The position numbers and the translations under genes are program-made. Under the pieces are notes generated by a model. It did not search any database, had not been told where the DNA came from, and saw only the letters and a program-made list of their open reading frames with translations. This document shows, piece by piece, positions 24,809-33,405 of a DNA stretch of 64,000 nucleotides. Each line of letters starts with the position of its first letter. The stretch's first letter is position 1. The DNA lies in NCBI GenBank assembly GCA_031761875.1, contig CP134492.1:1054001-1118000 (forward strand). Direction: 5' to 3'. Source of the DNA: Bacillaceae bacterium IKA-2 (GTDB taxonomy: Bacteria; Bacillota; Bacilli; Bacillales; Anaerobacillaceae).

Positions 24809-26053
24809 TTATTCCTCTACTGGCTGATACGGTTCAATTTCTTTAAAAATAAACGTTTTTGTCGCGTTTGTAATTGGTTCGAAATTATCAAAAGCAGCAA
24901 TTGGGTGCACCTCAGCTAAATTTAGTGAGTAAAATGTGTTTTTATCAACTTTTAAACTATAAATGTATTGGTCCTCGATGTGTCCTGTCGCTTTACTTTG
25001 GACTTGAGTGTAGCCTGAGATAATAATTGTCTGACATGTCGGTAAAAGTGAAAAAACATAAGAACTTAAATAAAGGGCGGTACCGCCAACCATGATTGCG
25101 TAATCTTCACGCATTTGCCGTTGCGATTTTTTTTCAACCTTTAACTTTCCTGATTTTAAAATTGATGCTTTTGTTAGTGGAATTTCTTCCATTTGTGGGA
25201 GATCAACATCTAAATAAACGGTACTGTTAGACAATATTGTAAAAGAAATATTTGTTTCGAGGGGAAAGTCTAGCTCTGCTAGGAAATTTTCTAACCAAAG
25301 CTCCATTACTTCAACCTCACCTTTAATGACGGTTTCGACTTGGCTTAGACGCTGTATTTTCTCTTTTTTAAAGACGTCTTGCGCTTGCTGAAATTGTTCG
25401 CTTTCGAGCTGATATTGACGACTTGCCTCAGCTTGAATACTGCTAAGAAAGTTGCGTCGATTAGAGGGTAAGAGTAAGCGTACCTTCTCCAAAAAAGACA
25501 ATTCCTCCTCAAAATCTGTTTTCAGTTCCTCAAAAATTACTTTTTTATTCGGTTGCTGTATAGTAAAAACAACAGCTTCAGCTGCTAAGTTTCTTAATTC
25601 TTCTAGTGATCGCTCTTGGAAGCTTTGCTTATGTAAGACAAGCAACTTTGTTGTTTGTTCGTTAATCTCTGTTTCTTTTTGTACGTATAACTTTTGGATA
25701 TCGTCACGATATTCCCGTTTAATGTCTCGTTCAAGAGCGGGCGGAACTCTTTGGTCATCTTCATCAACAAAAACAAGGGCATGAGATTGTTTATCAAATT
25801 TCATTGAAATCGTCTTTGGCGTGTTAGTTGATCTTTTTTGATACGATGTATTACTTGGCCTACCTGTTTTTTTATCAAGTTTCGTTCGGTAAGAAGCACC
25901 ACTTCCAGGAATACCGAGATTACCATATAGCCCACGTCGTCCTAACGTAACAGTGGCTCCTCGCTTGCCAATAGATGAGCTAAGGCCACCCTTACTAATA
26001 TTTAAACGTAATCCAGGGGCTACTCGTACTCGTTTTAGAAATCGAAAACTCAT
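24809..26053 (-). CDS. DUF4236 domain protein, large
   Basis: A 414-residue protein beginning with a clear DUF4236 domain (FRFLKRVRVAPGLRLNISKG, then SSIGKRGATVTLGRRG and GIPGSGASYRTKL within residues 1-60). A long helical, Gln/Glu-rich middle (about 100-240) is probably coiled-coil. The C-terminal part (250-400) is mixed alpha/beta and unknown to me. Function of the domain is unknown; it is often joined to varied C-termini. TAGGAG eight bases before the ATG. No operon partner: it faces the YaaR-like gene and is divergent from the SRPBCC gene. Confidence 0.8.
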   Translation of the reverse strand: MSFRFLKRVRVAPGLRLNISKGGLSSSIGKRGATVTLGRRGLYGNLGIPGSGASYRTKLDKKTGRPSNTSYQKRSTNTPKTISMKFDKQSHALVFVDEDDQRVPPALERDIKREYRDDIQKLYVQKETEINEQTTKLLVLHKQSFQERSLEELRNLAAEAVVFTIQQPNKKVIFEELKTDFEEELSFLEKVRLLLPSNRRNFLSSIQAEASRQYQLESEQFQQAQDVFKKEKIQRLSQVETVIKGEVEVMELWLENFLAELDFPLETNISFTILSNSTVYLDVDLPQMEEIPLTKASILKSGKLKVEKKSQRQMREDYAIMVGGTALYLSSYVFSLLPTCQTIIISGYTQVQSKATGHIEDQYIYSLKVDKNTFYSLNLAEVHPIAAFDNFEPITNATKTFIFKEIEPYQPVEE

Positions 26054-26190
26054 AAAAACACTCCTACATTCATTATTAGCTCTATCGTACTAAAATTTAA
26101 GAACATTTAAAAGAAATATCGCACAAATTTTTAAATTATTTCCAGTTCGGAGTAGCAACAACTATTTTGAAAAAGAGGTGGGGAATCCAA

Positions 26191-26634
26191 ATGTTTAAAG
26201 GTATCTTTGAGTTTAAAACAGTTTTGCCGATTACCAAAGCTGAGGCATGGTCTTTTTTTAATGATATTAACAATTTAGTTCGCATTACAAGTTTTCCAAA
26301 AGTTTCAATTATTACTCATGAAGGTACTCAAGCAGGAAGTCAAACTGAACTTGAGTTAAATTTTCTTCTATTTAAAAAGAGGTGGATTTTAACGTATCTT
26401 GAAGTAGAGGATCAACAATTTTTTGTTGACGAAAGTAATACAGTTCCATTTCCTTTTAAAAACTGGGAGCATACGCATAGTTTTAAAGAGCATGAGAATG
26501 GTGCAATGATGATTGATAAGGTGATTTTTGAAGCCTATGTGCCTGCAACAATTGCAAAAATTGCTCTTAACCAGATGTTTAAAGGGCGTGAAAAAGCAAT
26601 TAAAAATCACTTTCTTAATTTAGGAAGAGATTGA
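26191..26634 (+). CDS. SRPBCC (START/Bet v1-like) family protein
   Basis: A 147-residue protein of the lipid/hydrophobe-binding SRPBCC fold: opening FEFKTVLPITKAEAWSFFND and a C-terminal long helix (PATIAKIALNQMFKGREKA) are typical of the polyketide-cyclase-like branch. Ligand unknown. The ORF opens with TTG at 26167, but AAGAGGTGGGG (26173-26183) serves ATG 26191. Divergent from the DUF4236 gene, 137 bp apart. Confidence 0.8.
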   Translation: MFKGIFEFKTVLPITKAEAWSFFNDINNLVRITSFPKVSIITHEGTQAGSQTELELNFLLFKKRWILTYLEVEDQQFFVDESNTVPFPFKNWEHTHSFKEHENGAMMIDKVIFEAYVPATIAKIALNQMFKGREKAIKNHFLNLGRD

Positions 26635-26654
26635 CCAAAATGATTTTCAGTTAA

Positions 26655-26705
26655 GGAACCGATGTTCCAGTGAAGCTAAGACAAGTTCTCTGCTGACTTT
26701 ATAAG
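26655..26705 (+). repeat. Dispersed hairpin repeat, copy 2
   Basis: Matches 18221-18270 (ACCGATGTT loop, AGCTAxGACxAGTTCTCT tail). The stem is GGAA/TTCC here and GCTAAA/TTTAGC in copy 1, so the helix is kept by paired changes. Confidence 0.7.
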
Positions 26706-26713
26706 ACAAAAAG

Positions 26714-26763
26714 AAGACCTACTAAATCCGATGAATAATTCTCGGATTTAGTAGGTCTTTTAT
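26714..26763. terminator. Bidirectional terminator between convergent genes
   Basis: An 18-bp perfect stem (AAGACCTACTAAATCCGA with its complement, 26714-26731 / 26742-26759) flanked by A-run and T-run; serves the SRPBCC gene and namA. Confidence 0.93.
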
Positions 26764-26830
26764 CATTAGCTTTTAAAATTTTGGTAGCTATTCCTGAGGT
26801 TAGCTCATCTTTACAAAACAATAAAAGTTC

Positions 26831-27847
26831 TCACCAGCCGCGTTCATATGGTTTTGGCGCGTCCACTGTCGAATTAATTTCCTTTGCAAATGTCTTCGCC
26901 AAATAGGGATTATCTAAAAAGGGTCTAGCTACAAAAATCAAGTCAGCTCGCTCATTTTTCAGTATTTCTTCTGCTTGATTTCCTGTTGTGATCATTCCAA
27001 CGGCTCCAGTTGCGATAGCTGCCTTCTCACGGATTATTTGTGCATTGCGTACTTGGTAGCCAGGATAAACATCCATGCTGGCGGGAACGACACCTCCTGA
27101 ACTACAATCAATAAGGTCAACGCCTTGCTGTTTCATTTTCTTCGCATAATTAACGAAGACGTCGAGACTATTGCCGTCTTGTGCATATTCATTAGCAGAA
27201 ATCCGTACGAATAAAGGACCGTCCCAAACAGTTTTCACTTCGTCCAAAACTCGCTTTAATAGTTCGTAACGTTTTTCTATGTTCCCACCAAAAAGATCTT
27301 CTCGCTTGTTTGTTAATGGTGAAAGAAACTCATTAATTAAGTATCCATGAGCAGCATGGATTTCAATGACGTCAAAGCCGGCTCTTAGCGCTCGCTCTGC
27401 ACCTTTTTTAAAAGCAGTAATTGTGTCTAACACTTGTGACTCAGACATTTCATCGGGAGTTTTTGTCTTATCGTTAAAGGGAATCGATGAAGGTCCGATA
27501 ATTGATCCATTCACATTCGCCTTACGACCTGCATGGGCAAGTTGAATCCCGATTTTGCCACCTAGTTCATGGACATGGTCGACTAAACGCTTTAAACCGT
27601 CAACGTGAGCGTCATCCCAAATCCCAAGATCCTGGTCAGAAATTCGTCCTTGCGCCGTTACGGCAGCAGCTTCAGTGAAAATTAAACCTGCTTGACCAAT
27701 TGCACGACTTCCGTAATGAGTGAGATGCCAATTCGAGACTTGACCATCTTTATTTTCAGCCATATACATACACATAGGCGACATTACAAGTCGGTTTTTA
27801 AGCGTCAAATTTTTAAGTTGGTACGGAGTAAAAAGTAGTGAAGACAT
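26831..27847 (-). CDS. namA: NADPH dehydrogenase NamA (old yellow enzyme, YqjM)
   Basis: A 338-residue FMN-dependent ene-reductase of the YqjM class. Typical stretches: [17 protein letters not shown] with the class-specific Cys near the flavin, [48 protein letters not shown] (active-site His pair) and FVRISANEY. It reduces activated C=C bonds in xenobiotics; in Bacillus it responds to oxidative and electrophile stress. ATG preceded by AAGGAGG. Single gene ending at a bidirectional terminator. Confidence 0.95.
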   Translation of the reverse strand: MSSLLFTPYQLKNLTLKNRLVMSPMCMYMAENKDGQVSNWHLTHYGSRAIGQAGLIFTEAAAVTAQGRISDQDLGIWDDAHVDGLKRLVDHVHELGGKIGIQLAHAGRKANVNGSIIGPSSIPFNDKTKTPDEMSESQVLDTITAFKKGAERALRAGFDVIEIHAAHGYLINEFLSPLTNKREDLFGGNIEKRYELLKRVLDEVKTVWDGPLFVRISANEYAQDGNSLDVFVNYAKKMKQQGVDLIDCSSGGVVPASMDVYPGYQVRNAQIIREKAAIATGAVGMITTGNQAEEILKNERADLIFVARPFLDNPYLAKTFAKEINSTVDAPKPYERGW

Positions 27848-27974
27848 TAATAATATTCCTCCTTTTATTTCGTGAAACTAAATAATAACTTTACTTTACC
27901 ATAAATGATTGAAAATGTCAGAATCTAGCTACATTGATTCTAAAGCTTCGGATCATGCTACTTATATAATAAAA

Positions 27975-28046
27975 AAAGAAGACCAAATACTCGTAAGACA
28001 CCCATTGCAATGGGTATCCGTTCTCGAGAAGAGGTCTTTTTTATTT
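27975..28046 (-). terminator. Compound hairpin terminator after cbpB
   Basis: Outer AAGACC/GGTCTT, middle CTCG/CGAG and a perfect inner palindrome ACCCATTGCAATGGGT (28003-28018), with T-run on the minus strand. Confidence 0.8.
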
Positions 28047-28057
28047 ATAACAGTTTT

Positions 28058-28504
28058 TTATTTTTTTTGAAACATTTCTTGATTTAGGTAAACTAGCAAT
28101 GACCTTCGCGTTAAGATACCTCGAAAAGCACCTTCACCATCGAGGACACAAATAAATGGGTTATTGATAGAAACGGCGATTGCCTTAGCGAAAGTGTCGC
28201 TTATTTTCATTGTTGGAATTTTTTCTTCCATAACTTCACTTACTTTAAGCGTATGAAGAAGGTCCAGTTCAATTCGTTCAAGCCCAAGAATCGAATCTAA
28301 AATAAGTGCCTTACTAATAATTCCTTCAAGTTTAGAATCATTACCTAACACTGGAAACGAGGTGTACCCAGACTTAACGAGCACTAATAAAGCGTGTTCT
28401 AGGCTATTGTTTTGTTGGACATGAGCGACTTTTTCGATAGGAATAATTAAATCTGCAATTGTTTTATCTGAAAATGTCTGATTTTTTAGCGATTCTCTAA
28501 TCAT
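28058..28504 (-). CDS. cbpB: CBS-pair protein CbpB (YkuL)
   Basis: A 148-residue protein made of two CBS motifs. It matches YkuL: IEKVAHVQQNNSLEHALLVL, SGYTSFPVLG, LGLERIELDLL and FRGILTRRSLL. YkuL (CbpB) and its Listeria counterpart bind cyclic-di-AMP and link it to the stringent response. The frame extends to 28675, but the N-terminal 57 residues are not found in the family; ATG 28504 with a modest GTGAT site gives the standard length. Single gene. Confidence 0.88.
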   Translation of the reverse strand: MIRESLKNQTFSDKTIADLIIPIEKVAHVQQNNSLEHALLVLVKSGYTSFPVLGNDSKLEGIISKALILDSILGLERIELDLLHTLKVSEVMEEKIPTMKISDTFAKAIAVSINNPFICVLDGEGAFRGILTRRSLLVYLNQEMFQKK

Positions 28505-28767
28505 TTGTATCACGATCTTTTCATTTAGGATTGTAGAAATAAACTCTTTAAATCGTATTAATATAACTGTTGTGATCCGTAGGTAGTCTCTTTGCGGTGT
28601 AAAGAAAAAATCAAAATCTACATTACTATACACTCTGGTTTCAATACTAAAAGCGAATAGAATATTTGTCAACAAATATCATGTAAGCACTTTCTAAGTT
28701 GATTGGGGGGTTTTTCTGATAGTTTTTTGGAAATACTTTTCTAAAATAGCTGTTAGGAGTGAGAATA

Positions 28768-29001
28768 TTGCATTCAAAACAAACCGTCAAATATTTTTGT
28801 GAAAAGTATCAATCTGGTAATCGTTATTATTATAAGCAGGAAATTATTACTCATGACTCCTGGAGTAACCTCAATTCACTAGCTTGGTCAGCGCCCAGAC
28901 CAATTTCTAAAGCGACGTACATGAAACAAAAACAAGCAGGATATAAAGCTGAATTAATAAACGTTATTAAACCGCCTGCAAAAATATATATTTTCCAATA
29001 A
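28768..29001 (+). CDS. Small orphan protein
   Basis: A 77-residue basic, Tyr-rich soluble protein that I do not recognise. TAGGAGTG upstream suits TTG 28768; GTG 28759 (80 residues) is also possible but too close. The frame is divergent from cbpB and ends just before the repeat cluster. Composition looks protein-like (balanced, no low complexity), but without homologues its reality is uncertain. Confidence 0.5.
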   Translation: MHSKQTVKYFCEKYQSGNRYYYKQEIITHDSWSNLNSLAWSAPRPISKATYMKQKQAGYKAELINVIKPPAKIYIFQ

Positions 29002-29044
29002 TAGTTCTTCATTAATTTATGGTAAGTCTCCAACATAATCGAAA

Positions 29045-29364
29045 CTACCAAGGCACTTGTGCTTTTCTTTGTCTAGCTTCAAGACACATCCTTGAGTTAC
29101 TTCATAGCTAGTTTTGCGACGAGTAACCGCAGGAGCAGGCGCCATCGGCTCGAGCGCTTCAGTCCTTTTCGGAAGTCAAAAAGCGACTTCTGTCAAAGGT
29201 CCTCAACCGCTTTTCGCCGATAGGCGGCGCCTTGTGCTTTTCTTTGTCTAGCTTCAGGCGCCATCGGCTCGACCGCTTCAGTCCTTTTCGGAAGTCAAAA
29301 AGCGACTTCTGTCAAAGGCCCTCCACCGCTTTTCGCCGATAGGCGGGCGCCTTGTGCTTTTCTT
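29045..29364. repeat. Dispersed structured repeat, copies B1 and B2 in tandem plus fragment
   Basis: B1 (29136-29245) and B2 (29246-29364) are nearly identical; a fragment of the 3' part is at 29045-29085. Internal pairing: AGGCGCC with GGCGCCT at the ends, ATCGGC with GCCGAT inside, and a central hairpin GAAGTC-N7-GACTTC. No coding potential. The array fills the gap before the deacetylase gene. Confidence 0.9.
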
Positions 29365-29368
29365 ATTG

Positions 29369-30163
29369 CTATTGCCAAAATTTACTTGGATTTTTTTCTA
29401 TAGAAGTTTTTAAAAGATGAGAAGCTGGAACAATTTTCACCTGTTTCGATTGAAAGTTTTTTACAGCTTCTTTTACCCCTTTTGCAGTAGATTCTCCTTC
29501 TATGCCGACATGACCTATGCCGATTGCATGACCTTTCCTTCCAGCAACTTTAATAAGTTTATGCATCTGTTTATAAACATGGTTACTTGATGAGTGTGTA
29601 TCGTCCAAAAAGATATCACGGGTTGCACATGGGACACCTAGTTCTTCCGCAAGCTTGGGGATCAATGATTTGGGGTTTGTACCACTATCAATAAAATATA
29701 AGTTGTGGTCTTTTGCTGTTTCGATGATCACACGCATAATTGCTTCGTTCTCAACTACTAGTGATCCCATATGGTTGTTCATTCCTTTTGCGTGAGGTAC
29801 GCTTTCGATCGCAGCGATGACACGTTTTTTGACCTCAGTAAGGGATAAATCGTTTGTAATTGGATTCGGACCTAACCAAGATTTTTTTCCTTTTTTTGGT
29901 TCAAGTGGTAGGTGAATCATTACTTCTAAACCGAGATCATGAGCAAGTTGAGCCTGCTGTTTTGATTGGTCTAGAAAAGGCATAATAGCAACTGTAATGG
30001 GAATATTTGATTCAAAAAAATCATTAACACCTTTAACGTTACCTCCGAAGTCGTCAATGATTATTGCTACTTGAAGTTCTTCTTGAAGATCTTCAGCGGT
30101 AATAGCAGCTGGAAGCAGGACAATAGTAATAAATACAAGTAAAAAAACCAATTTTAATTTCAT
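29369..30163 (-). CDS. Divergent polysaccharide deacetylase family protein
   Basis: A 264-residue exported protein with a signal peptide (residues 1-23, ending AITAED). The domain (COG2861, YibQ type) starts VAIIIDDFGGNVKGV and includes MPFLDQSKQQA, MIHLPLEPK, MNNHMGS and HAIGIGHV, the expected metal or active-site Asp and His positions of the NodB-like barrel. Substrate unknown; catalytic activity is unproven in most members. GGAGGAATGATTA before ATG. It is transcribed after tnrA but separated by a terminator. Confidence 0.9.
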   Translation of the reverse strand: MKLKLVFLLVFITIVLLPAAITAEDLQEELQVAIIIDDFGGNVKGVNDFFESNIPITVAIMPFLDQSKQQAQLAHDLGLEVMIHLPLEPKKGKKSWLGPNPITNDLSLTEVKKRVIAAIESVPHAKGMNNHMGSLVVENEAIMRVIIETAKDHNLYFIDSGTNPKSLIPKLAEELGVPCATRDIFLDDTHSSSNHVYKQMHKLIKVAGRKGHAIGIGHVGIEGESTAKGVKEAVKNFQSKQVKIVPASHLLKTSIEKNPSKFWQ

Positions 30164-30249
30164 TAATCATTCCTCCATAGTAAATTCTCTCTTTCATAAT
30201 CTCTCCTATTAAGGGGGTTATTATCACCAAGCATTTTGATATTTTTCTA

Positions 30250-30292
30250 ACAAAAAATTATGGGCGTCCTAAATAGGACTGCCCATAATTTT
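30250..30292 (-). terminator. Terminator of tnrA
   Basis: AAAATTATGGGC pairs with GCCCATAATTTT (30253-30291), with inner GTCCT/AGGAC; T-run on the minus strand. Confidence 0.9.
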
Positions 30293-30593
30293 ACTTTCTT
30301 ATATTAAATGCTGCATTTAACTGACCGCGAAGCATTCGTTCACGAAGCTGACCTTGTTTTAATTCTTTTTGCTCCATTTTTCTAATTTCAAATGTTTGCA
30401 TGCCATCTTCCATTTTATTGGAAATGTCAACTAAACGCTCGACGTCAGAAAAGGAGTACTTCCTGGTGCCGCCTTTCGTTCGTTCTGGAAACATTAGTTT
30501 ACGCTCTTCATAATAGCGAATTTGCCGTTCGGATAAACCTGTTAATTCGCTTACAACTCCGATTGTGATTACTTTTTTATTTTTGTAAGACAA
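30291..30593 (-). CDS. tnrA: Global nitrogen regulator TnrA
   Basis: A 100-residue MerR-family regulator. The winged helix-turn-helix ([33 protein letters not shown]) matches TnrA/GlnR; the short C-terminus ending [12 protein letters not shown] is the TnrA-type tail that binds feedback-inhibited glutamine synthetase. It activates ammonium, amino acid and urea uptake genes under nitrogen limitation. AGGAG abuts TTG 30602, so TTG 30593 nine bases away is the better start. Promoter and a TnrA box lie upstream. Being alone and ending in the TnrA tail separates it from GlnR. Confidence 0.92.
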   Translation of the reverse strand: MSYKNKKVITIGVVSELTGLSERQIRYYEERKLMFPERTKGGTRKYSFSDVERLVDISNKMEDGMQTFEIRKMEQKELKQGQLRERMLRGQLNAAFNIRK

Positions 30594-30645
30594 GTTTACC
30601 AACTCCTGATAGAAACTTTTTGAATTTTCCTTTTATTGTATTTCT

Positions 30646-30697
30646 ACTATATCACTTTTTTTCTTAATCTTAAGAAAAGTTGTAAGAAAATCTGACA
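30646..30697 (-). promoter_or_regulatory. tnrA promoter with consensus TnrA box
   Basis: TGTAAGAAAATCTGACA (30681-30697) fits the GlnR/TnrA consensus TGTNANAWWWTNTNACA at all fixed positions. The -10 TATAGT (30646-30651, minus strand) puts the likely start of transcription near 30638, so the box is centred about 51 bp upstream, the known position for TnrA activation. Autoactivation is inferred. Confidence 0.85.
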
Positions 30698-30723
30698 AAA
30701 AATATTTATTGATTTTATTATCA

Positions 30724-30752
30724 AAAAAAGACTTAGCAATATGCCAAGTCCT
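30724..30752 (-). terminator. Terminator of the BASS-type transporter gene
   Basis: On the minus strand GACTTGGCA pairs with TGCTAAGTC (one G-U) followed by seven T. Confidence 0.88.
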
Positions 30753-30786
30753 CCTATCCTACCTATCATTTAGTTTTTTTGGACAA

Positions 30787-31779
30787 TTATGCTAAATTAG
30801 ATTGTTTCGGCTCTTCTTGTACGACTTCTTTAAACCAATATTTTTGAGCGAGCTTATTGTAGATAACGACACCTTGTTGCTGCACAATAAATGCTAGGGT
30901 TACTAGTAATGCAGCTTCAGCGCCAAATGCTGTTGCGGCTAAACCAATCGCAATTGATAAATTACGTAAAACTGTTCCATAAACTAATGCAATGCCATCT
31001 TCTCGATTAAAGGCTTTTATCGCAACAATTGTACTAACAAGGAAATTAATTAGATAAAAAAAGATTAGGATCACTAAAGCAAGAGCAATCAAATATAAAT
31101 TGTCGATAATCATTTGTGCTCTCATGCTAATACTTGCAAATACGATCAAAAGCATTGCCCAAATACTCAAGGGTTGTAAATTAGGCTTGATAACCTTCTT
31201 AAATTGCTCGGCTGAATATTTTTTTAATAATGCTTTAAAGGTAAAGTGACCAAGTATCATTGGTACAAAAACGATCATAATAATCATTCGAAACGTATGA
31301 AGAACATTAATTTGCACGTATTGACCAACCATTGCATTTAAGTACCAAGGTGTAAGTAGTGAACCGACGATCAGTCCAATTACGGTTAGCTTCACTGCAG
31401 CAGATAAATTCCCTTTACTAATTCCTGTCCAAGAAATAGTCATGCCACTTGTTGGGAGGAGTGCAGCTAAAGCAAGACCAGCAAACATAATTGGCTCATT
31501 TTTCAAAAAAGTAATCCCAATGATATATGCTAACAAGGGAATGAAAATAAAATTAATGAGAGCAGAATAGCCAAGTATTCGTTTTTGTGTGAGTGTAAAA
31601 ACTTCTTTAATATTAAATCCTATCATCGTCGCATAGATCATGACGATTGTTGCTAACATAATCGTTGGTTGTGGTAATAAAATATCAAATTGAGAACCAA
31701 TGATGAAACCTAGAATTAAAATAAGTGGAATACTAACGACAAGGTTTTTTTGTGGAAAAAAATAAAATTTCTTTAGCAC
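30787..31779 (-). CDS. Bile acid:sodium symporter/ACR3 superfamily transporter
   Basis: A 330-residue membrane protein with about ten helices, typical length for the BASS/arsenite-exporter fold. The crossover-type motif LLPTSGMTISWTGISKG (near 105-120) is in the right place for the family's first unwound helix. Databases often name this branch arsenic resistance protein, but no arsR or arsC is adjacent, so I leave the substrate open. GTG start with AAAGGGG about ten bases upstream. Confidence 0.8.
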   Translation of the reverse strand: MLKKFYFFPQKNLVVSIPLILILGFIIGSQFDILLPQPTIMLATIVMIYATMIGFNIKEVFTLTQKRILGYSALINFIFIPLLAYIIGITFLKNEPIMFAGLALAALLPTSGMTISWTGISKGNLSAAVKLTVIGLIVGSLLTPWYLNAMVGQYVQINVLHTFRMIIMIVFVPMILGHFTFKALLKKYSAEQFKKVIKPNLQPLSIWAMLLIVFASISMRAQMIIDNLYLIALALVILIFFYLINFLVSTIVAIKAFNREDGIALVYGTVLRNLSIAIGLAATAFGAEAALLVTLAFIVQQQGVVIYNKLAQKYWFKEVVQEEPKQSNLA

Positions 31780-31946
31780 GCTGTTTTTCCCCTTTCAATA
31801 TACTCATGTTTATATATACCATACTGGGTATTCTAGATATTGTCAACAGAAAGATAAATTTGAAGTTTTATAGATTAAGTGATAAAATAATTAATCAATT
31901 CATGGTTCTGAAAAAACTACAATTATATATGAGGTGAAAGGAAATT

Positions 31947-33317
31947 ATGAAAGTTTGTAAATTTGGTGGTACATCTTTAGCTAGTGCAGAACAGATGCAA
32001 AAAGTAGCAAGTGTTGTAAAAGCAGATAGTGAAAGAAAAATTGTTGTTGTTTCAGCCCCAGGAAAACGCTTTAAGGGAGATATAAAGGTTACAGATCTTT
32101 TAATCTCGTTAGCCAGTATAGCCTTATCGAATCAAGACGTTACTGAACCGTTGCGATTAGTCGTTGCTCGCTATGAAGAAATTGCTAGGGAACTAAAGTT
32201 ATCAAATGAAATAGTCGACATTATTCAAGCTGATTTAGATGGACGTTTAGCCGCCATTGGTGTAAATCAAGAAGAATTTATCGATTTAATCAAAGCAAGT
32301 GGTGAAGACAATAATGCAAAGCTATTTGCATTTTATCTGAAATCGTTAGGACTTAACGCTTATTATATTGACCCGAAAGAAGCGGGACTTTTAGTAAGTA
32401 AAGAGTACGGGAATGCCCAAGTGTTACCAGAAGCATATGATAATTTATATGAACTTAGAAAAAAAGAAGGAATTTTAATTTTTCCGGGATTTTTTGGCTA
32501 TACTCACGAGGGAACTCTTGTAACATTCCCTAGAGGAGGGTCTGACATTACAGGTTCAATCGTTGCGGCAGGTGTTAAAGCCGAGCTTTATGAAAACTTT
32601 ACTGATGTTGATTCTGTGTATGTAGCCAATCCAAATGTTGTTGAAGATCCAGTTGGTATTAAAGAGTTAACTTATCGAGAAATGCGAGAGTTATCTTATG
32701 CTGGTTTTTCGGTTTTCCATGACGAGGCGTTAATACCTGCTTTTCGAAAAGGAATTCCTGTTTGTATTAAAAATACGAATAACCCCGAGGCTAGGGGAAC
32801 AATGGTCGTCAATAAGCGTAATTACATGACTAACCCAGTTGTTGGGATCGCTAGCGATTCTGGTTTTAGTACAATTTATGTTAGAAAGTATTTAATGAAC
32901 CGTGAAATTGGGTTTGGACGTCGACTTTTAGAAATAATCGAAGATGAAGGTTTGTCGTATGAGCATATGCCATCAGGGATTGATGATACATCAGTTATTC
33001 TTAGAGATTGTGACTTAACCCTTGAGATTGAAGCAAGAATTATTAGTAGAGTTGAGAAAGAACTCAACGCTGATGATGTTCATATTGAACATGGTTTTGC
33101 GATGGTGATGATCGTTGGTGAGGGAATGCAGAAAATGGTTGGTATTTCTGCTAAAGCTACCGCAGCACTTGCAAGAGGTGGAGTGAATATTCACATGATT
33201 AACCAAGGTTCTTCTGAAGTTAGTATGGTTTTCGGTGTTAAAGCTGTTCAAGCCGATAACGCCGTAAGAGAATTGTATAATGATTTTTTTGCTAAAGTAG
33301 AAAACCCAGTTCTTTAA
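31947..33317 (+). CDS. lysC: Aspartokinase (YclM/ThrD type)
   Basis: A 456-residue aspartate kinase, first step to lysine, threonine, methionine. The catalytic domain starts KFGGTSLAS; FPRGGSDITGS and YENFTDVDSVY bind aspartate and ATP. Two ACT domains occupy about 300-456 (MVGISAKATAALARGGVNIH). It resembles the B. subtilis third aspartokinase YclM more than LysC; it is monofunctional. No riboswitch is visible before it. GAGGTGAAAGG precedes ATG. Divergent from the transporter gene. Confidence 0.92.
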   Translation: MKVCKFGGTSLASAEQMQKVASVVKADSERKIVVVSAPGKRFKGDIKVTDLLISLASIALSNQDVTEPLRLVVARYEEIARELKLSNEIVDIIQADLDGRLAAIGVNQEEFIDLIKASGEDNNAKLFAFYLKSLGLNAYYIDPKEAGLLVSKEYGNAQVLPEAYDNLYELRKKEGILIFPGFFGYTHEGTLVTFPRGGSDITGSIVAAGVKAELYENFTDVDSVYVANPNVVEDPVGIKELTYREMRELSYAGFSVFHDEALIPAFRKGIPVCIKNTNNPEARGTMVVNKRNYMTNPVVGIASDSGFSTIYVRKYLMNREIGFGRRLLEIIEDEGLSYEHMPSGIDDTSVILRDCDLTLEIEARIISRVEKELNADDVHIEHGFAMVMIVGEGMQKMVGISAKATAALARGGVNIHMINQGSSEVSMVFGVKAVQADNAVRELYNDFFAKVENPVL

Positions 33318-33334
33318 GAACTGGGTTTTTTTCT
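33300..33334 (+). terminator. Terminator after aspartokinase
   Basis: AAAACCCAGTTCTT pairs with AAGAACTGGGTTTT; T-run follows. The left arm overlaps the last codons. Confidence 0.93.
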
Positions 33335-33405
33335 TGTCTAGCTCGGGCATCTAGTTTCTCAAATACTTCAACTTACGAGAAACAAGGTGTTTGTGCTTTT
33401 TCATA
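33333..33405. repeat. Degenerate relative of the dispersed structured repeat
   Basis: Starts TTGTCTAGCT and ends AAGGTGTTTGTGCTTTTT, like the edges of the copies at 29.1-29.4 kb, but the core differs. A similar degenerate piece is at 34376-34445 (TTGTCTAGCTTGTC ... GTGCTTGCATTTTTCT). Both sit at the 3' and 5' sides of the channel gene. Confidence 0.5.

Noticed and set aside
31752-31937. 61-codon frame before aspartokinase
   Set aside because: It overlaps the divergent promoter region and the 5' end of the transporter gene on the other strand; no ribosome binding site.
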